Positions 21,865 through 32,414 of a DNA stretch of 51,206 nucleotides are shown here, piece after piece. Source of the DNA: Streptococcus oralis (GTDB lineage Bacteria; Bacillota; Bacilli; Lactobacillales; Streptococcaceae). Location of the stretch: assembly GCF_001578705.1 (NCBI RefSeq), contig NZ_KQ969037.1, positions 138,693 through 189,898 on the forward strand. The letters run 5' to 3'. The notes beneath the pieces are model-generated. The model searched no databases, was not told the origin of the DNA, and was given only the letters and a program-made list of their open reading frames with translations. A program made the position numbers and the translations under genes. Every line of letters starts with the position of its first letter. Within the stretch, counting starts at the first letter, position 1.

Positions 21865-22945
21865 ATTTGATAAAGAGTTCTTGATTTTTTAGGACAATTT
21901 CACGAACACTTGCGAATTTCTTGAGTTTTTTAAGTTCTTCAGGATGGGTTACGAGAGTGATAACATAGCCCTCTTTTCCCATGCGACCTGTACGGCCAGC
22001 ACGGTGAGTGTAAGTTTCCATGTCTCTAGGAATATCAAAGTTTACGACACATTCTAGGCTATCGATATCAATCCCACGTGCCAAAAGGTCTGTTGCAAGG
22101 AGCAGGGTTAGCTGCTTGTCCTTAAACTTTTCTAAGATGACTTTTCGAAATTTAACATTGACATCGCTAGCGAGGGAAACAGCCAAGATATCGCGATACT
22201 GTAGTTTTTCCTCCGCACTTCCAAGATCTGACAAGCTGTTAAAGAAGACCAGGCCACGGAAATCCTCTACATGAGCTAGTTTTCGTAGCATATCCACTCG
22301 GTGACGTTGGTCTACCTGCATGTAGAAATGTTGGATGTTGTCCAGTTTTTGATCAGAGAGGTCAATGGTGCGCGTGTTTGGTGCAATATTTTCTTGATCA
22401 AACTTGGTCGTCGCACTCATGTAGATGAGTTGGTGGTCACGAGGTGCGTAGTGGGAGATTTTCTCGACAAAGTGAATCTGAGAATCATCGAGCAATTGGT
22501 CAAATTCATCCAGAATGATGGTTTCCACATTCATCATCTTGATTTTTTTCAATTTAATCAACTCAAAGATACGGCCAGGGGTTCCTATCAGAATTTCTGG
22601 TCCTTTTTTGAGGCGTTCAATCTGGCGTTTCTGACTTGAACCTGATAAGAAGAGCTGAGCAGTCAAGCCGATAGCTTCTGCCCACGCTTTACACACGTCA
22701 AAAATCTGTCCAGCAAGCTCTGTATTTGGTGCTAAAATCAAGAGTTGCTGAGCTTTTTTCTTTTGTAGTCTGAGAAGACTTGGCAGGAGGTAAGCGAGGG
22801 TCTTACCAGTTCCTGTTGGGCTTACTCCCAGGAGGTTTTCTCCAGCAAGAATGGGTTCAAATAGTTGAGTTTGAATGGGGGTAAATTCTTGGAAACCGAG
22901 TTGGTCGCTCAGTTCTTGCCATTCAGTGGGTAATTTAGTTTTCAT
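21863..22945 (-). CDS. DEAD-box RNA helicase (DEFD variant)
   Basis: This 360-aa ATP-dependent RNA helicase has a two-RecA core with little extra. Motifs: Q-motif region QEFTPIQTQLFEP, Walker A SPTGTGKTLAYLLP, GTPGR, motif II ILDEFDQLLDD (DEFD in place of DEAD), SAT in YMSATT, ARGIDI (LLARGIDIDSLE) and HRAGRTGRMG. It resembles the small YfmL-like helicases linked to ribosome assembly; that role is inferred. It overlaps the upstream oxidoreductase by four bases (ATGA). Confidence 0.92.
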   Translation of the reverse strand: MKTKLPTEWQELSDQLGFQEFTPIQTQLFEPILAGENLLGVSPTGTGKTLAYLLPSLLRLQKKKAQQLLILAPNTELAGQIFDVCKAWAEAIGLTAQLFLSGSSQKRQIERLKKGPEILIGTPGRIFELIKLKKIKMMNVETIILDEFDQLLDDSQIHFVEKISHYAPRDHQLIYMSATTKFDQENIAPNTRTIDLSDQKLDNIQHFYMQVDQRHRVDMLRKLAHVEDFRGLVFFNSLSDLGSAEEKLQYRDILAVSLASDVNVKFRKVILEKFKDKQLTLLLATDLLARGIDIDSLECVVNFDIPRDMETYTHRAGRTGRMGKEGYVITLVTHPEELKKLKKFASVREIVLKNQELFIK

Positions 22946-23919
22946 CTTTCTGCCTCAAATCTAATGCCAGCAGTCTGGCGCATAGTATAGAGTAAATCAT
23001 GAACAGAGCCTGCATCATCCAGCCAGTTCTGGTAAAGTGTCTGGTCTGGTTGCTGGATCATCTGTGCAAACGCAGCAACTTCCTCAGTCATCGTATGAGG
23101 AGCCTGTTGGATAGGGAGCTGAACTTGATTTCCTTGGTGGTTGGTAAAAATAGCTGAGCGGATATGCTCAATCGTGTTGAGGGTCAAGGTTCCATCTGCT
23201 GTGTAAATCTCGCAAGGAAGATTGGAAGTGATGTTTTTTCCAGCCTTGATGTGAACTTGAAAGTCAGGGTAGAAGAGGATACCGTCGCCATTTAGGTCAA
23301 TGCTATTGTCGAGCTGTTGAGCCTGATAGGTCGCGTCCTTAGCCTTTCCAAAGAGGCGAATAGCAGCATAGAGAGGATAAATCCCTAAATCCATAAGGGC
23401 TCCACCAGCAAAACGGTCTGAAAAGACATTTGGAGTGTTTCCAGCGAGTAAGTCAGGCATCTTGGAAGAATACTTGGCATAATTGAAATCAGCTCCCAAC
23501 ACTTGCTTATCTGCCAAAAAATTCTTGATAGTGGTAAAAGCTTCCTCGTGGTAGTTTCGTGCTGCTTCAAAGATAAAACAATTATTTTTCTCAGCTGTCT
23601 GTCTCAAATCCAGCCATTCTTTTGGCTGAGTGACAGCTGGCTTTTCAAGAATGACGTGCTTACCTGCAGACAAGGCAGCCTTGGCTTGAACAAAATGCAA
23701 GGAGTTTGGACTGGCGATATAGACTACATCAAAGGAAGGCTTAAAGAAGTCTTCTAATTGATCAAAGAGTTGGATATCCTGATACTGAGAAGCAAAGGTT
23801 GCAGCAGTTTCTAGTTTTCTAGAATAGACTGCAACCAGCTGGTATTCTCCACTAGCATGGGCTGCTTCTATGAAATGATGGGTAATAGCACCTGTTCCGA
23901 TAACACCTAATTTAAGCAT
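22942..23919 (-). CDS. Gfo/Idh/MocA-family oxidoreductase
   Basis: This 325-aa NAD(P)-dependent dehydrogenase has an N-terminal Rossmann motif LGVIGTGAITHHFIEAA. The family's EKP motif (HVILEKPAVTQ) is near residue 93, and the C-terminal alpha/beta domain has AGGALMDLGIYPLY. The substrate is probably a polyol or sugar derivative. ATG at 23919 has AAGGAG seven bases upstream; the open frame extends to 24105 but without initiation signals. It is co-transcribed with the helicase gene. Confidence 0.9.
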   Translation of the reverse strand: MLKLGVIGTGAITHHFIEAAHASGEYQLVAVYSRKLETAATFASQYQDIQLFDQLEDFFKPSFDVVYIASPNSLHFVQAKAALSAGKHVILEKPAVTQPKEWLDLRQTAEKNNCFIFEAARNYHEEAFTTIKNFLADKQVLGADFNYAKYSSKMPDLLAGNTPNVFSDRFAGGALMDLGIYPLYAAIRLFGKAKDATYQAQQLDNSIDLNGDGILFYPDFQVHIKAGKNITSNLPCEIYTADGTLTLNTIEHIRSAIFTNHQGNQVQLPIQQAPHTMTEEVAAFAQMIQQPDQTLYQNWLDDAGSVHDLLYTMRQTAGIRFEAER

Positions 23920-24074
23920 AAATACTCCTTTTCCGACTTCAAATCCTTCCTTCATTATAACACAGAAAAGAAGGACTATCCAACAGATGGTAAAAATTTT
24001 CAAATGGACTACGCATTTCTTGGAGAAAGTGGTACAATATTTAGATAAGTAGATGAAATGAGAAGGGGGAGAAA

Positions 24075-24761
24075 ATGAGATTATTACCAATAAGGAAAAT
24101 ATCACGTCAGTCTAAGAGACTAGCGCTTTTTTTGACTTTTTGTGCAGGGTATGTCGATGCCTATACTTTTATCGTGCGAGGGAACACCCTTGTGGCTGGA
24201 CAAACTGGGAATGTGGTTTTTCTTTCTGTAGGACTCATTCAGCAGAATGTCTCGGATGCCAGTGCCAAAGTAATGACCTTGCTTTCCTTTATGATGGGTG
24301 TCTTTTTTCTGACATTGTATAAGGAAAAACTACGAATTGTTAAAAAGCCGATTTTGTCCTTGATTCCACTTGCAGTCCTGTCTCTAATTATTGGCTTTGT
24401 TCCCTTATCAGTAGACAATATCTACCTAGTCCCACCTTTAGCCTTTTGTATGGGACTGGTGACAACTGCTTTTGGAGAAGTGTCAGGGATTGCCTATAAT
24501 AATGCCTTTATGACAGGGAATATCAAACGAACCATGTTAGCTTTTGGAGATTATTTCCGGACCAAGCATACGCCTTTTCTAAGAGAAGGCTTGATTTTTG
24601 TTAGCTTACTTAGCAGTTTTGTCTTCGGAGTTGTTTTTTCAGCTTATTTGACGATTTACTATCAGGAGAAGACAATTTTAGGTGTTCCCCTGATGATGAG
24701 CATCTTTTACATCAGTATGCTTTTTGCTTCTTGGAGGAAAAAAGGGAAAGAAAAAGCTTAA
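24075..24761 (+). CDS. DUF1275/YoaK-family membrane protein
   Basis: This 228-aa integral membrane protein has about six hydrophobic helices. It has the family's GYVDAYTFIVRG and LVAGQTGNVVFLSVGL near the start, and GIAYNNAFMTGNIKR in the middle. The function is not established (a transporter-like fold is assumed). ATG at 24075 follows GGGGGA. It is transcribed away from the oxidoreductase gene. Confidence 0.88.
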   Translation: MRLLPIRKISRQSKRLALFLTFCAGYVDAYTFIVRGNTLVAGQTGNVVFLSVGLIQQNVSDASAKVMTLLSFMMGVFFLTLYKEKLRIVKKPILSLIPLAVLSLIIGFVPLSVDNIYLVPPLAFCMGLVTTAFGEVSGIAYNNAFMTGNIKRTMLAFGDYFRTKHTPFLREGLIFVSLLSSFVFGVVFSAYLTIYYQEKTILGVPLMMSIFYISMLFASWRKKGKEKA

Positions 24762-24777
24762 ATTTGATTGATTTTAC

Positions 24778-24806
24778 TTGTAAGAAAAAAGAAGATATGC
24801 TATACT
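24778..24806 (+). promoter_or_regulatory. Promoter of the rplU operon
   Basis: TTGTAA (24778-24783), 17 bp, TATACT (24801-24806). Confidence 0.6.
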
Positions 24807-24811
24807 TGAAG

Positions 24812-24935
24812 AGTTGACTATGCACAATCCTGTGCAACCGCACGAACATCGTTACTCACTCTGTGAGATAGAAGTGGTTCGTCCCACGATGCTAGGCGAG
24901 TCTTCACAAAAACACGGGGAAACCCTAAAAATCAT
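24812..24935 (+). ncRNA. L21 leader RNA
   Basis: The 140-nt leader before rplU contains the TGCACA...TGTGCA stem (24820-24836) and the pairing between GAACATCG and CGATG further on. A conserved GGTTCGTCCC segment follows. Position and features fit the L21 ribosomal leader family of Firmicutes. The match is from memory of the family layout; autoregulation is inferred. Confidence 0.65.
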
Positions 24936-24947
24936 AGGAGGTGCATA

Positions 24948-25262
24948 ATGAGCACATACGCAATTATCAAAACTGGCGGAAAACAAGTTAAAGTTGAAGT
25001 TGGTCAAGCAGTTTACGTTGAAAAATTGAACGTTGAAGCTGGTCAAGAAGTTACTTTTAACGAAGTTGTTCTTGTTGGTGGTGAAAACACTGTTGTCGGA
25101 ACTCCACTTGTTGCTGGAGCTACTGTTGTTGGAACTGTTGAAAAACAAGGAAAACAAAAGAAAGTTGTTACTTACAAGTACAAACCTAAAAAAGGTAGCC
25201 ACCGTAAACAAGGTCACCGTCAACCATATACAAAAGTTGTCATCAACGCGATCAACGCTTAA
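24948..25262 (+). CDS. rplU: 50S ribosomal protein L21
   Basis: This 104-aa ribosomal protein starts [19 protein letters not shown] and contains the conserved [16 protein letters not shown]-terminal block that binds 23S rRNA. Codon bias is strong. It is the first gene of the rplU-prp-rpmA operon, 15 bases before prp. Confidence 0.97.
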
Positions 25263-25268
25263 TTTTAA

Positions 25269-25622
<354 letters not shown>

Positions 25623-25638
25623 CACGGAGGAAAACATT

Positions 25639-25932
25639 ATGTTAAAAATGACTCTTAACAACTTGCAACTTTTCGCCCACAAAAAAGGTGGAGGTTCTAC
25701 ATCAAACGGACGCGATTCACAAGCGAAACGTCTTGGAGCTAAAGCAGCTGACGGACAAACTGTAACGGGTGGATCAATCCTTTACCGTCAACGTGGTACA
25801 CACATCTATCCAGGTGTAAACGTTGGACGTGGTGGAGACGATACTTTGTTCGCTAAAGTTGAAGGCGTAGTACGCTTTGAACGTAAAGGTCGCGATAAGA
25901 AACAAGTTTCTGTTTACCCAATCGCTAAATAA
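25639..25932 (+). CDS. rpmA: 50S ribosomal protein L27 with cleaved N-terminal extension
   Basis: This 97-aa protein begins [20 protein letters not shown]. The [10 protein letters not shown] site is the Prp cleavage motif, so the mature protein starts at Ala13. L27's N-terminus reaches the peptidyl-transferase centre. ATG at 25639 follows CGGAGGAAA. Terminator follows. Confidence 0.97.
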   Translation: MLKMTLNNLQLFAHKKGGGSTSNGRDSQAKRLGAKAADGQTVTGGSILYRQRGTHIYPGVNVGRGGDDTLFAKVEGVVRFERKGRDKKQVSVYPIAK

Positions 25933-25953
25933 TCGCTAGAAGTAGCATTAAAT

Positions 25954-25988
25954 AAGGCTTTCTGAGTTTTCGGAGAGCCTATTTTTTT
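25954..25988 (+). terminator. Terminator of rplU-prp-rpmA
   Basis: AGGCT/AGCCT-based stem with TTTTTTT tail. Confidence 0.8.
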
Positions 25989-26115
25989 GTTTTGATACCC
26001 ATTTTGAATTTAATAGAGAATAGTTAGATTTAAACTTGCGATGGATACTTTTTTCTTTTTTGGAAAAATTCTGAAATATGGTATAATGAACAGATAGAGA
26101 AGTTGGGGGTAAAAG

Positions 26116-27024
26116 ATGAACATTCAACAATTACGCTATGTTGTGGCCATTGCCAATAGTGGTACTTTCCGTGAAGCTGCTGAAAAGATGTATGTTAGTC
26201 AGCCGAGTCTGTCTATTTCTGTGCGCGATTTGGAAAAAGAGTTAGGTTTTAAAATTTTCCGTCGGACGAGTTCGGGAACGTTTTTGACCCGTCGTGGAAT
26301 GGAATTTTATGAGAAAGCGCAAGAATTGGTCAAAGGCTTTGATGTTTTTCAAAATCAATATGCCAATCCTGAGGAAGAAAAGGATGAATTTTCCATTGCT
26401 AGTCAGCACTATGACTTCTTGCCACCAACCATTACGGCTTTTTCAGAGCGCTATCCTGACTACAAAAATTTCCGTATTTTTGAGTCTACTACAGTTCAAA
26501 TCTTAGACGAAGTAGCCCAAGGGCATAGTGAGATTGGGATTATCTACCTCAACAACCAAAATAAAAAGGGCATCATGCAACGGGTTGAAAAGCTTGGTTT
26601 AGAAGTTATTGAACTAATTCCTTTCCAGACTCACATTTATCTTCGTGAAGGGCATCCTTTAGCACAGAAAGAGGAATTGGTCATGGAGGACCTAGCGGAT
26701 CTGCCAACGGTTCGGTTTACTCAGGAAAAGGATGAGTACCTTTACTATTCAGAAAACTTTGTCGATACCAGCGCGAGCTCCCAGATGTTCAATGTGACGG
26801 ACCGTGCTACTTTGAATGGTATTTTGGAGCGGACGGATGCCTATGCGACAGGATCTGGATTTTTAGATAGTGACAGTGTTAATGGAATCACAGTCATTCG
26901 TCTCAAGGACAATCTAGATAACCGCATGGTCTATGTCAAACGTGAGGAAGTGGAGCTTAGTCAAGCTGGGAATCTTTTCGTTGAGGTCATGCAAGAATAT
27001 TTTGATCAGAAGAGGAAATCATGA
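26116..27024 (+). CDS. LysR-type regulator (MtaR/CpsY-like)
   Basis: This 302-aa regulator has an N-terminal winged HTH (MNIQQLRYVVAIANSGTFRE, AAEKMYVSQPSLSISVRDLE) and a LysR substrate-binding domain (about 90-300). In streptococci the LysR regulator beside lspA is the MtaR/CpsY type, reported to control methionine uptake and surface traits. I assign it to that group from gene order and overall resemblance. It overlaps lspA by four bases (ATGA). Confidence 0.88.
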   Translation: MNIQQLRYVVAIANSGTFREAAEKMYVSQPSLSISVRDLEKELGFKIFRRTSSGTFLTRRGMEFYEKAQELVKGFDVFQNQYANPEEEKDEFSIASQHYDFLPPTITAFSERYPDYKNFRIFESTTVQILDEVAQGHSEIGIIYLNNQNKKGIMQRVEKLGLEVIELIPFQTHIYLREGHPLAQKEELVMEDLADLPTVRFTQEKDEYLYYSENFVDTSASSQMFNVTDRATLNGILERTDAYATGSGFLDSDSVNGITVIRLKDNLDNRMVYVKREEVELSQAGNLFVEVMQEYFDQKRKS

Positions 27025-27488
27025 AAAAAAGAGGAATAGTAGCAGTCATTGTACTGCTTTTGATTGGGCTGGATCAGTGGGTTAAAGCCTATGTTGTCCA
27101 GCAGATTCCAATGGGTGAAGTACGTTCGTGGATCCCCAATCTCGTTAGCTTGACCTACCTGCAAAATCGTGGGGCAGCCTTTTCGATGTTACAAGACCAG
27201 CAGTGGTTATTTGCCGTCATTACACTGGTCGTCATGGCAGGTGCCATTTGGTATCTACATAAACACATGGAGGATTCTCTCTGGATGGTTTTTGGACTGA
27301 CTTTGATAATCGCGGGAGGTCTGGGCAACTTTATTGACAGAATGAGTCAAGGTTTTGTGGTGGATATGTTTCACCTAGACTTTATCAACTTTGCGATTTT
27401 CAATGTGGCTGACAGCTATTTAACAGTTGGTGTGGTTGTTTTATTGATTGCAATGCTTAAAGAGGAAGTAAATGGAAATAAAAATTGA
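27021..27488 (+). CDS. lspA: Lipoprotein signal peptidase (SPase II)
   Basis: This 155-aa membrane aspartic protease has four helices and cleaves prolipoprotein signal peptides. The catalytic Asp residues are in GLGNFIDRMSQGFVVDM and FNVADSYLTVG. Start and end overlap neighbouring genes (LysR upstream, rluD downstream by 17 bases), so it is embedded in an operon. Confidence 0.96.
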   Translation: MKKRGIVAVIVLLLIGLDQWVKAYVVQQIPMGEVRSWIPNLVSLTYLQNRGAAFSMLQDQQWLFAVITLVVMAGAIWYLHKHMEDSLWMVFGLTLIIAGGLGNFIDRMSQGFVVDMFHLDFINFAIFNVADSYLTVGVVVLLIAMLKEEVNGNKN

Positions 27489-28371
27489 AACTGGTGGGCA
27501 ACGTCTAGACAAGGCTCTGTCGGATCTGACAGAATTGTCACGCAGTCTCGCTAATGAACAAATCAAGGCTGGACAAGTCTTGGTCAATGGTCAAGTCAAG
27601 AAAGCCAAATACACTGTCCAAGAGGGAGATATCGTCACCTACCATGTGCCAGAACCAGAGGTTTTAGAGTATGTGGCTGAGAATCTGCCACTAGATATCA
27701 TCTACCAAGATGAGGATGTAGCCGTTGTTAACAAACCTCAGGGAATGGTGGTGCATCCGAGTGCTGGTCATACTAGCGGAACCTTGGTCAATGCCCTCAT
27801 GTACCATATCAAAGACTTGTCAGGTATCAATGGGGTTCTCCGACCGGGTATCGTTCACCGCATTGACAAGGACACATCTGGACTTCTCATGATTGCAAAA
27901 AATGATGAGGCCCACTTAGCACTTGCCCAAGAACTCAAGAATAAAAAGTCTCTCCGCAAATACTGGGCGATTGTTCATGGCAATCTGCCAAATGATCGCG
28001 GTGTGATTGAAGCGCCGATTGGTCGTAGTGAAAAAGACCGTAAGAAACAGGCTGTGACTGCTAAAGGGAAACCAGCAGTGACGCGTTTTCACGTCTTAGA
28101 ACGCTTTGGTGATTACAGCTTAGTGGAGTTGCAGCTAGAGACAGGTCGCACTCATCAGATTCGTGTTCACATGGCTTATATCGGTCATCCAGTCGCTGGG
28201 GATGAGGTCTACGGTCCTCGAAAAACGCTGAAAGGACATGGACAATTCCTCCATGCTAAAACTCTAGGTTTTACCCATCCGAGAACAGGTGAAACCATGG
28301 AGTTCACAGCAGATATTCCAGAAATTTTTAAAGAAACGTTGGAAAGATTGCGAAAAAATGAGAATAGATAA
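27472..28371 (+). CDS. rluD: RluD-family 23S rRNA pseudouridine synthase
   Basis: This 299-aa enzyme has an N-terminal S4 domain (QRLDKALSDLTELSRSLANE) and a catalytic domain with the active-site Asp in GIVHRIDKDTSGLLMIAKN. LETGRTHQIRVHMAYIGHP is also conserved. It isomerises uridines in 23S rRNA helix 69 or a related site. GAGGAAGTAA precedes the ATG, inside the lspA end. Confidence 0.94.
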   Translation: MEIKIETGGQRLDKALSDLTELSRSLANEQIKAGQVLVNGQVKKAKYTVQEGDIVTYHVPEPEVLEYVAENLPLDIIYQDEDVAVVNKPQGMVVHPSAGHTSGTLVNALMYHIKDLSGINGVLRPGIVHRIDKDTSGLLMIAKNDEAHLALAQELKNKKSLRKYWAIVHGNLPNDRGVIEAPIGRSEKDRKKQAVTAKGKPAVTRFHVLERFGDYSLVELQLETGRTHQIRVHMAYIGHPVAGDEVYGPRKTLKGHGQFLHAKTLGFTHPRTGETMEFTADIPEIFKETLERLRKNENR

Positions 28372-28375
28372 AAGA

Positions 28376-28401
28376 GTTGAGATGCCTTGTCTCAACCTTT
28401 T
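28376..28401 (+). terminator. Terminator after rluD
   Basis: GTTGAGA/TCTCAAC stem (28376-28382, 28390-28396) followed by CTTTTTC. Confidence 0.8.
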
Positions 28402-28472
28402 TCATTTCAAGTCTTTTCTATTTTAAAGCATTCATGTTATAATGGATAAATATGAAGAATCGGAGTGAGAAT

Positions 28473-29582
28473 ATGAAGTACAAACGAATCGTCTTTAAGG
28501 TGGGGACCTCCTCCTTGACAAATGAAGACGGGAGTTTATCAAGAAGTAAAGTAAAGGCAATTACCCAACAATTAGCTATGCTGCATGAGGCTGGACATGA
28601 GTTGATTTTAGTGTCATCTGGGGCAGTTGCCGCTGGATTTGGTGCTTTGGGATTTAAAAAACGTCCGACCAAGATTGCAGATAAACAAGCTTCAGCTGCG
28701 GTAGGACAAGGTTTGCTCCTAGAAGAATACACAACCAACCTCCTCATGCGCCAGATCGTCTCTGCGCAAATCTTGCTGACACAGGATGATTTTGTAGATA
28801 AACGTCGCTATAAGAACGCACATCAGGCCTTGTCTGTATTGCTTCATCGTGGAGCGATTCCTATCATCAATGAAAATGACAGTGTCGTTATTGATGAGCT
28901 CAAGGTTGGGGACAATGACACTCTAAGTGCCCAGGTAGCGGCGATGGTCCAGGCGGATCTCCTGGTTCTCTTGACCGATGTGGACGGTCTCTATACTGGC
29001 AATCCCAACTCAGATCCAACAGCCAAGCGCTTGGAGAAAATTGAGACTATCAATCGTGAGATTATTGATATGGCTGGTGGAGCAGGTTCGTCAAACGGTA
29101 CTGGGGGTATGCTGACAAAAATCAAAGCTGCAACTATTGCGACGGAGTCGGGTGTGCCGGTCTATATCTGCTCTTCCTTGAAATCAGATGCCTTGATTGA
29201 GGCAGCTGAAGAAACTAGGGATGGTTCCTACTTTGTTGCGCAAGAGAAGGGACTTCGTACCCAGAAACAATGGCTGGCCTTCTATGCTCAAAGTCAGGGA
29301 ACGATTTGGGTAGATGGTGGAGCTGCAGAGGCACTTTCAAAAAACGGGAAAAGTCTCCTTTTATCGGGTGTGGTAGAAGTGGAAGGAAACTTCTCTTACC
29401 ACGATATTGTAACAGTAGCAGATAAAGAAACAGGTCAATCTCTTGGAAAGGGACGTGTCCAATTTGGCGTCTCAGCCCTAGAAGATATGCTTCGTTCCCA
29501 AAAAGCTAAGGGAGTCTTGATTCACCGTGATGACTGGATTTCCATCACTCCTGAAATCCAACTGCTCTTTACAGAATTTTAG
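28473..29582 (+). CDS. proB: Glutamate 5-kinase
   Basis: This 369-aa first enzyme of proline synthesis has an amino-acid kinase domain ([52 protein letters not shown]) and a C-terminal PUA domain (about 270-360). ATG at 28473 is chosen for GGAG seven bases upstream; an in-frame ATG at 28452 has no site. First gene of proB-proA-proC, with a TATAAT -10 at 28436-28441. Confidence 0.95.
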   Translation: MKYKRIVFKVGTSSLTNEDGSLSRSKVKAITQQLAMLHEAGHELILVSSGAVAAGFGALGFKKRPTKIADKQASAAVGQGLLLEEYTTNLLMRQIVSAQILLTQDDFVDKRRYKNAHQALSVLLHRGAIPIINENDSVVIDELKVGDNDTLSAQVAAMVQADLLVLLTDVDGLYTGNPNSDPTAKRLEKIETINREIIDMAGGAGSSNGTGGMLTKIKAATIATESGVPVYICSSLKSDALIEAAEETRDGSYFVAQEKGLRTQKQWLAFYAQSQGTIWVDGGAAEALSKNGKSLLLSGVVEVEGNFSYHDIVTVADKETGQSLGKGRVQFGVSALEDMLRSQKAKGVLIHRDDWISITPEIQLLFTEF

Positions 29583-29591
29583 AGGTGAACG

Positions 29592-30854
29592 ATGGTAAGT
29601 ACACAAGAACAATTTGAACAGGTACAGGCTGTTAAGAAATCAATCAATACTGCAAGTGAAGCAGTGAAAAACCAAGCCTTGCTAGCTATGGCTGATCACT
29701 TATTGGCTGCAACTGAGGAGATTTTAGCGGCCAATGCCCTTGATATGGCAGCAGCCAAGGGGAAAATCTCAGATGTGATGCTGGATCGTCTTTATTTGGA
29801 TGCAGGACGTATAGAAGCAATGGCAACTGGTATTCGTGAAGTGGTTGCTTTACCAGATCCTGTTGGTGAAGTCCTAGAAACAAGTCAGCTTGAAAATGGC
29901 TTGGTTATTACTAAGAAGCGGGTGGCTATGGGGGTTATTGGTATTATCTATGAAAGTCGACCAAATGTGACGTCTGACGCGGCTGCCTTGGCTCTCAAGA
30001 GTGGGAATGCGGTTGTTCTTCGTAGTGGTAAGGATGCCTATCAAACAGCTCATGCTATTGTCACAGCCTTGAAGAAGGGCTTGGAGACGACTACCATTCA
30101 TCCTGATGTGATTCAACTAGTGGAAGATACCAGTCGAGAAAGTAGCTATGCCATGATGAAGGCTAAGGGTTATCTAGACCTTCTCATTCCTCGTGGAGGA
30201 GCTGGATTGATCAATGCTGTGGTTGAAAATGCTATCGTACCTGTTATCGAGACGGGAACCGGGATTGTCCATGTTTATGTGGACAAGGATGCCGATGCGG
30301 ACAAGGCTCTGTCCATCATCAACAATGCTAAAACCAGTCGTCCTTCTGTCTGCAATGCTATGGAAGTTTTACTGGTTCATGAAGACAAGGCAGCAAGTTT
30401 CCTTCCTCGTTTGGAGCAAGTTCTGGTTACAAGTCGGAGAGAAGCTGGGCTGGAACCGATTCAATTCCGCCTAGATTGTAAAGCAAGTCAGTTTCTTTCA
30501 GGTCAAGCAGCTGAGGCCCAAGACTTTGACACTGAGTTTTTAGACTATGTCCTAGCTGTTAAGGTTGTGAGCAGTTTAGAAGAAGCGGTTGCGCATATTG
30601 AAGCCCACAGTACCCATCATTCGGATGCCATTTTGACGGAAAATGCTGAAGCTGCAGCCTACTTTACAGATCAAGTAGATTCAGCAGCAGTTTATGTCAA
30701 TGCTTCAACGCGTTTCACTGATGGTGGGCAATTTGGTCTTGGATGTGAAATGGGGATTTCTACTCAGAAACTGCATGCGCGTGGTCCAATGGGTTTGAAG
30801 GAATTAACCAGCTACAAGTATGTGGTTACTGGTGACGGACAGATAAGGGAGTAA
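29592..30854 (+). CDS. proA: Gamma-glutamyl phosphate reductase
   Basis: This 420-aa enzyme reduces glutamyl-5-phosphate to the semialdehyde with NADPH, in a complex with ProB. The catalytic Cys is in [16 protein letters not shown] (about residue 250). [20 protein letters not shown] and [18 protein letters not shown] are family signatures. It starts nine bases after proB. Confidence 0.97.
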   Translation: MVSTQEQFEQVQAVKKSINTASEAVKNQALLAMADHLLAATEEILAANALDMAAAKGKISDVMLDRLYLDAGRIEAMATGIREVVALPDPVGEVLETSQLENGLVITKKRVAMGVIGIIYESRPNVTSDAAALALKSGNAVVLRSGKDAYQTAHAIVTALKKGLETTTIHPDVIQLVEDTSRESSYAMMKAKGYLDLLIPRGGAGLINAVVENAIVPVIETGTGIVHVYVDKDADADKALSIINNAKTSRPSVCNAMEVLLVHEDKAASFLPRLEQVLVTSRREAGLEPIQFRLDCKASQFLSGQAAEAQDFDTEFLDYVLAVKVVSSLEEAVAHIEAHSTHHSDAILTENAEAAAYFTDQVDSAAVYVNASTRFTDGGQFGLGCEMGISTQKLHARGPMGLKELTSYKYVVTGDGQIRE

Positions 30855-30857
30855 GAG

Positions 30858-31655
30858 ATGAAGATTGGATTTATCGGCTTAGGGAATATGGGTGCTAGCT
30901 TGGCTAAGGCTGTTTTGCAGGCCAAGACGGGTGCTCAGATTCTCCTTGCCAATCGTAGTCAAGCAAAAGTAGATGCTTTCATCGCCAACTTCGGTGGTCA
31001 GGCTTCCAGCAATGAAGAAATATTTGCAGAAGCAGATGTGATTTTCCTAGGAGTAAAGCCAGCCCAGTTTTCTGAACTGCTGGCTCAATATCAGACCATC
31101 CTTGAAAATAGAGAGAGTATTCTTTTGATTTCGATGGCGGCTGGATTGACTTTGGAAAAACTGGCTAGACTACTTCCAAGTCACCACCGAATTATTCGCA
31201 TCATGCCCAATACTCCAGTTGCTATCGGGCAAGGAGTGATTAGTTATGCCATGTCAGGAAACTGTAGTGCTGAAGACAGTGAACTCTTTTGTCAATTATT
31301 AGCCAAGGCTGGTCTCTTAGTTGAGCTGGGGGATGGCTTAATCGATGCGGCGACAGGTCTTGCAGGTTGTGGACCGGCCTTTGTCTATCTCTTTATCGAG
31401 GCTTTGGCAGATGCGGGTGTACAGACAGGATTGCCACGAGAAACGGCTTTGAAACTGGCAGCCCAAACAGTAGTCGGCGCTGGACAAATGGTTCTTGAAA
31501 GTCAGCAACATCCTGGAGTCTTGAAAGATCAAGTTTGTAGCCCAGGAGGTTCGACTATCGCTGGTGTAGCAAGTCTGGAAGAACATGCTTTTAGAGGAAC
31601 GGTCATGGACGCAGTTCATCAAGCCTATAAACGAACACGAGAACTAGGTAAATAA
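30858..31655 (+). CDS. proC: Pyrroline-5-carboxylate reductase
   Basis: This 265-aa last enzyme of proline synthesis has a Rossmann N-terminus (KIGFIGLGNMGASLAKAVL), IRIMPNTPVAIGQG, and the C-terminal signature VCSPGGSTIAGVASLEEH. It starts three bases after proA and is followed by a terminator. Confidence 0.96.
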   Translation: MKIGFIGLGNMGASLAKAVLQAKTGAQILLANRSQAKVDAFIANFGGQASSNEEIFAEADVIFLGVKPAQFSELLAQYQTILENRESILLISMAAGLTLEKLARLLPSHHRIIRIMPNTPVAIGQGVISYAMSGNCSAEDSELFCQLLAKAGLLVELGDGLIDAATGLAGCGPAFVYLFIEALADAGVQTGLPRETALKLAAQTVVGAGQMVLESQQHPGVLKDQVCSPGGSTIAGVASLEEHAFRGTVMDAVHQAYKRTRELGK

Positions 31656-31682
31656 GAGGTTGGATGACTCCCAGCCTCTTTT
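31654..31682 (+). terminator. Terminator of proBAC
   Basis: AAGAGGTTGG/CCAGCCTCTT stem overlapping the proC stop codon, with TTTT. Confidence 0.82.
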
Positions 31683-31775
31683 ATGGTTGATTGAATGGAG
31701 AAGACGCAAAAAGATTGTCACAAAAACCTATTTTTTTGATAGAATAGAAGGTAGAAAAAAAGAAATGAGTTAGAC

Positions 31776-32414
31776 ATGTCAAAAGGATTTTTAGTCTCTC
31801 TTGAGGGACCAGAGGGAGCAGGCAAGACCAGCGTTTTAGAGGCTCTGCTCCCAATTTTAGAGGAAAAAGGAATAGAGGTGCTGACGACCCGTGAACCTGG
31901 CGGAGTCTTGATTGGGGAGAAAATTCGTCAAGTGATTTTGGACCCAAGTCATACTCAGATGGATGCTAAGACTGAACTCCTTCTCTATATTGCCAGTCGT
32001 AGACAGCACTTGGTGGAAAAAGTTCTCCCAGCCCTTGAAGTTGGCAAGTTGGTCATTATGGACCGCTTCATCGATAGTTCCGTTGCTTATCAGGGATTTG
32101 GCCGTGGTTTAGATATCAATGCCATTGATTGGCTCAATCACTTTGCTACAGATGGCCTTAAACCAGACTTGACACTTTATTTTGATATTGAGGTGGAAGA
32201 GGGGCTGGCTCGCATTGCTGCAAATAGTGATCGCGAGGTCAATCGTTTGGATTTAGAAGGCTTAGACTTGCACAAGAAAGTTCGTCAAGGTTATCTTTCT
32301 CTTCTGGATAAAGAAGGAAGTCGTATTGCCAAGATTGATGCGAGTCTTCCTTTGGAGCAAGTTGTGGAAACGACCAAGGCTGTCTTATTTGACAGAATGG
32401 GCTTGGATAAATGA
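31776..32414 (+). CDS. tmk: Thymidylate kinase
   Basis: This 212-aa kinase makes dTDP from dTMP. Its P-loop is [17 protein letters not shown], the DR motif is [16 protein letters not shown], and the lid region is near residue 145. ATG at 31776. It overlaps holB by four bases (ATGA), starting the tmk-holB-yabA-rsmI replication and maintenance operon. Confidence 0.97.
   Translation: MSKGFLVSLEGPEGAGKTSVLEALLPILEEKGIEVLTTREPGGVLIGEKIRQVILDPSHTQMDAKTELLLYIASRRQHLVEKVLPALEVGKLVIMDRFIDSSVAYQGFGRGLDINAIDWLNHFATDGLKPDLTLYFDIEVEEGLARIAANSDREVNRLDLEGLDLHKKVRQGYLSLLDKEGSRIAKIDASLPLEQVVETTKAVLFDRMGLDK

Noticed and set aside
21863-22945. Helicase inactivated by DEFD in place of DEAD
   Set aside because: The change is at the third position, where variation is tolerated; the catalytic Asp-Glu and all other motifs are intact.
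22942-24105. 387-aa form of the oxidoreductase with a hydrophobic leader
   Set aside because: The first 62 residues are translated intergenic DNA; AAGGAG and the Rossmann motif put the start at 23919.
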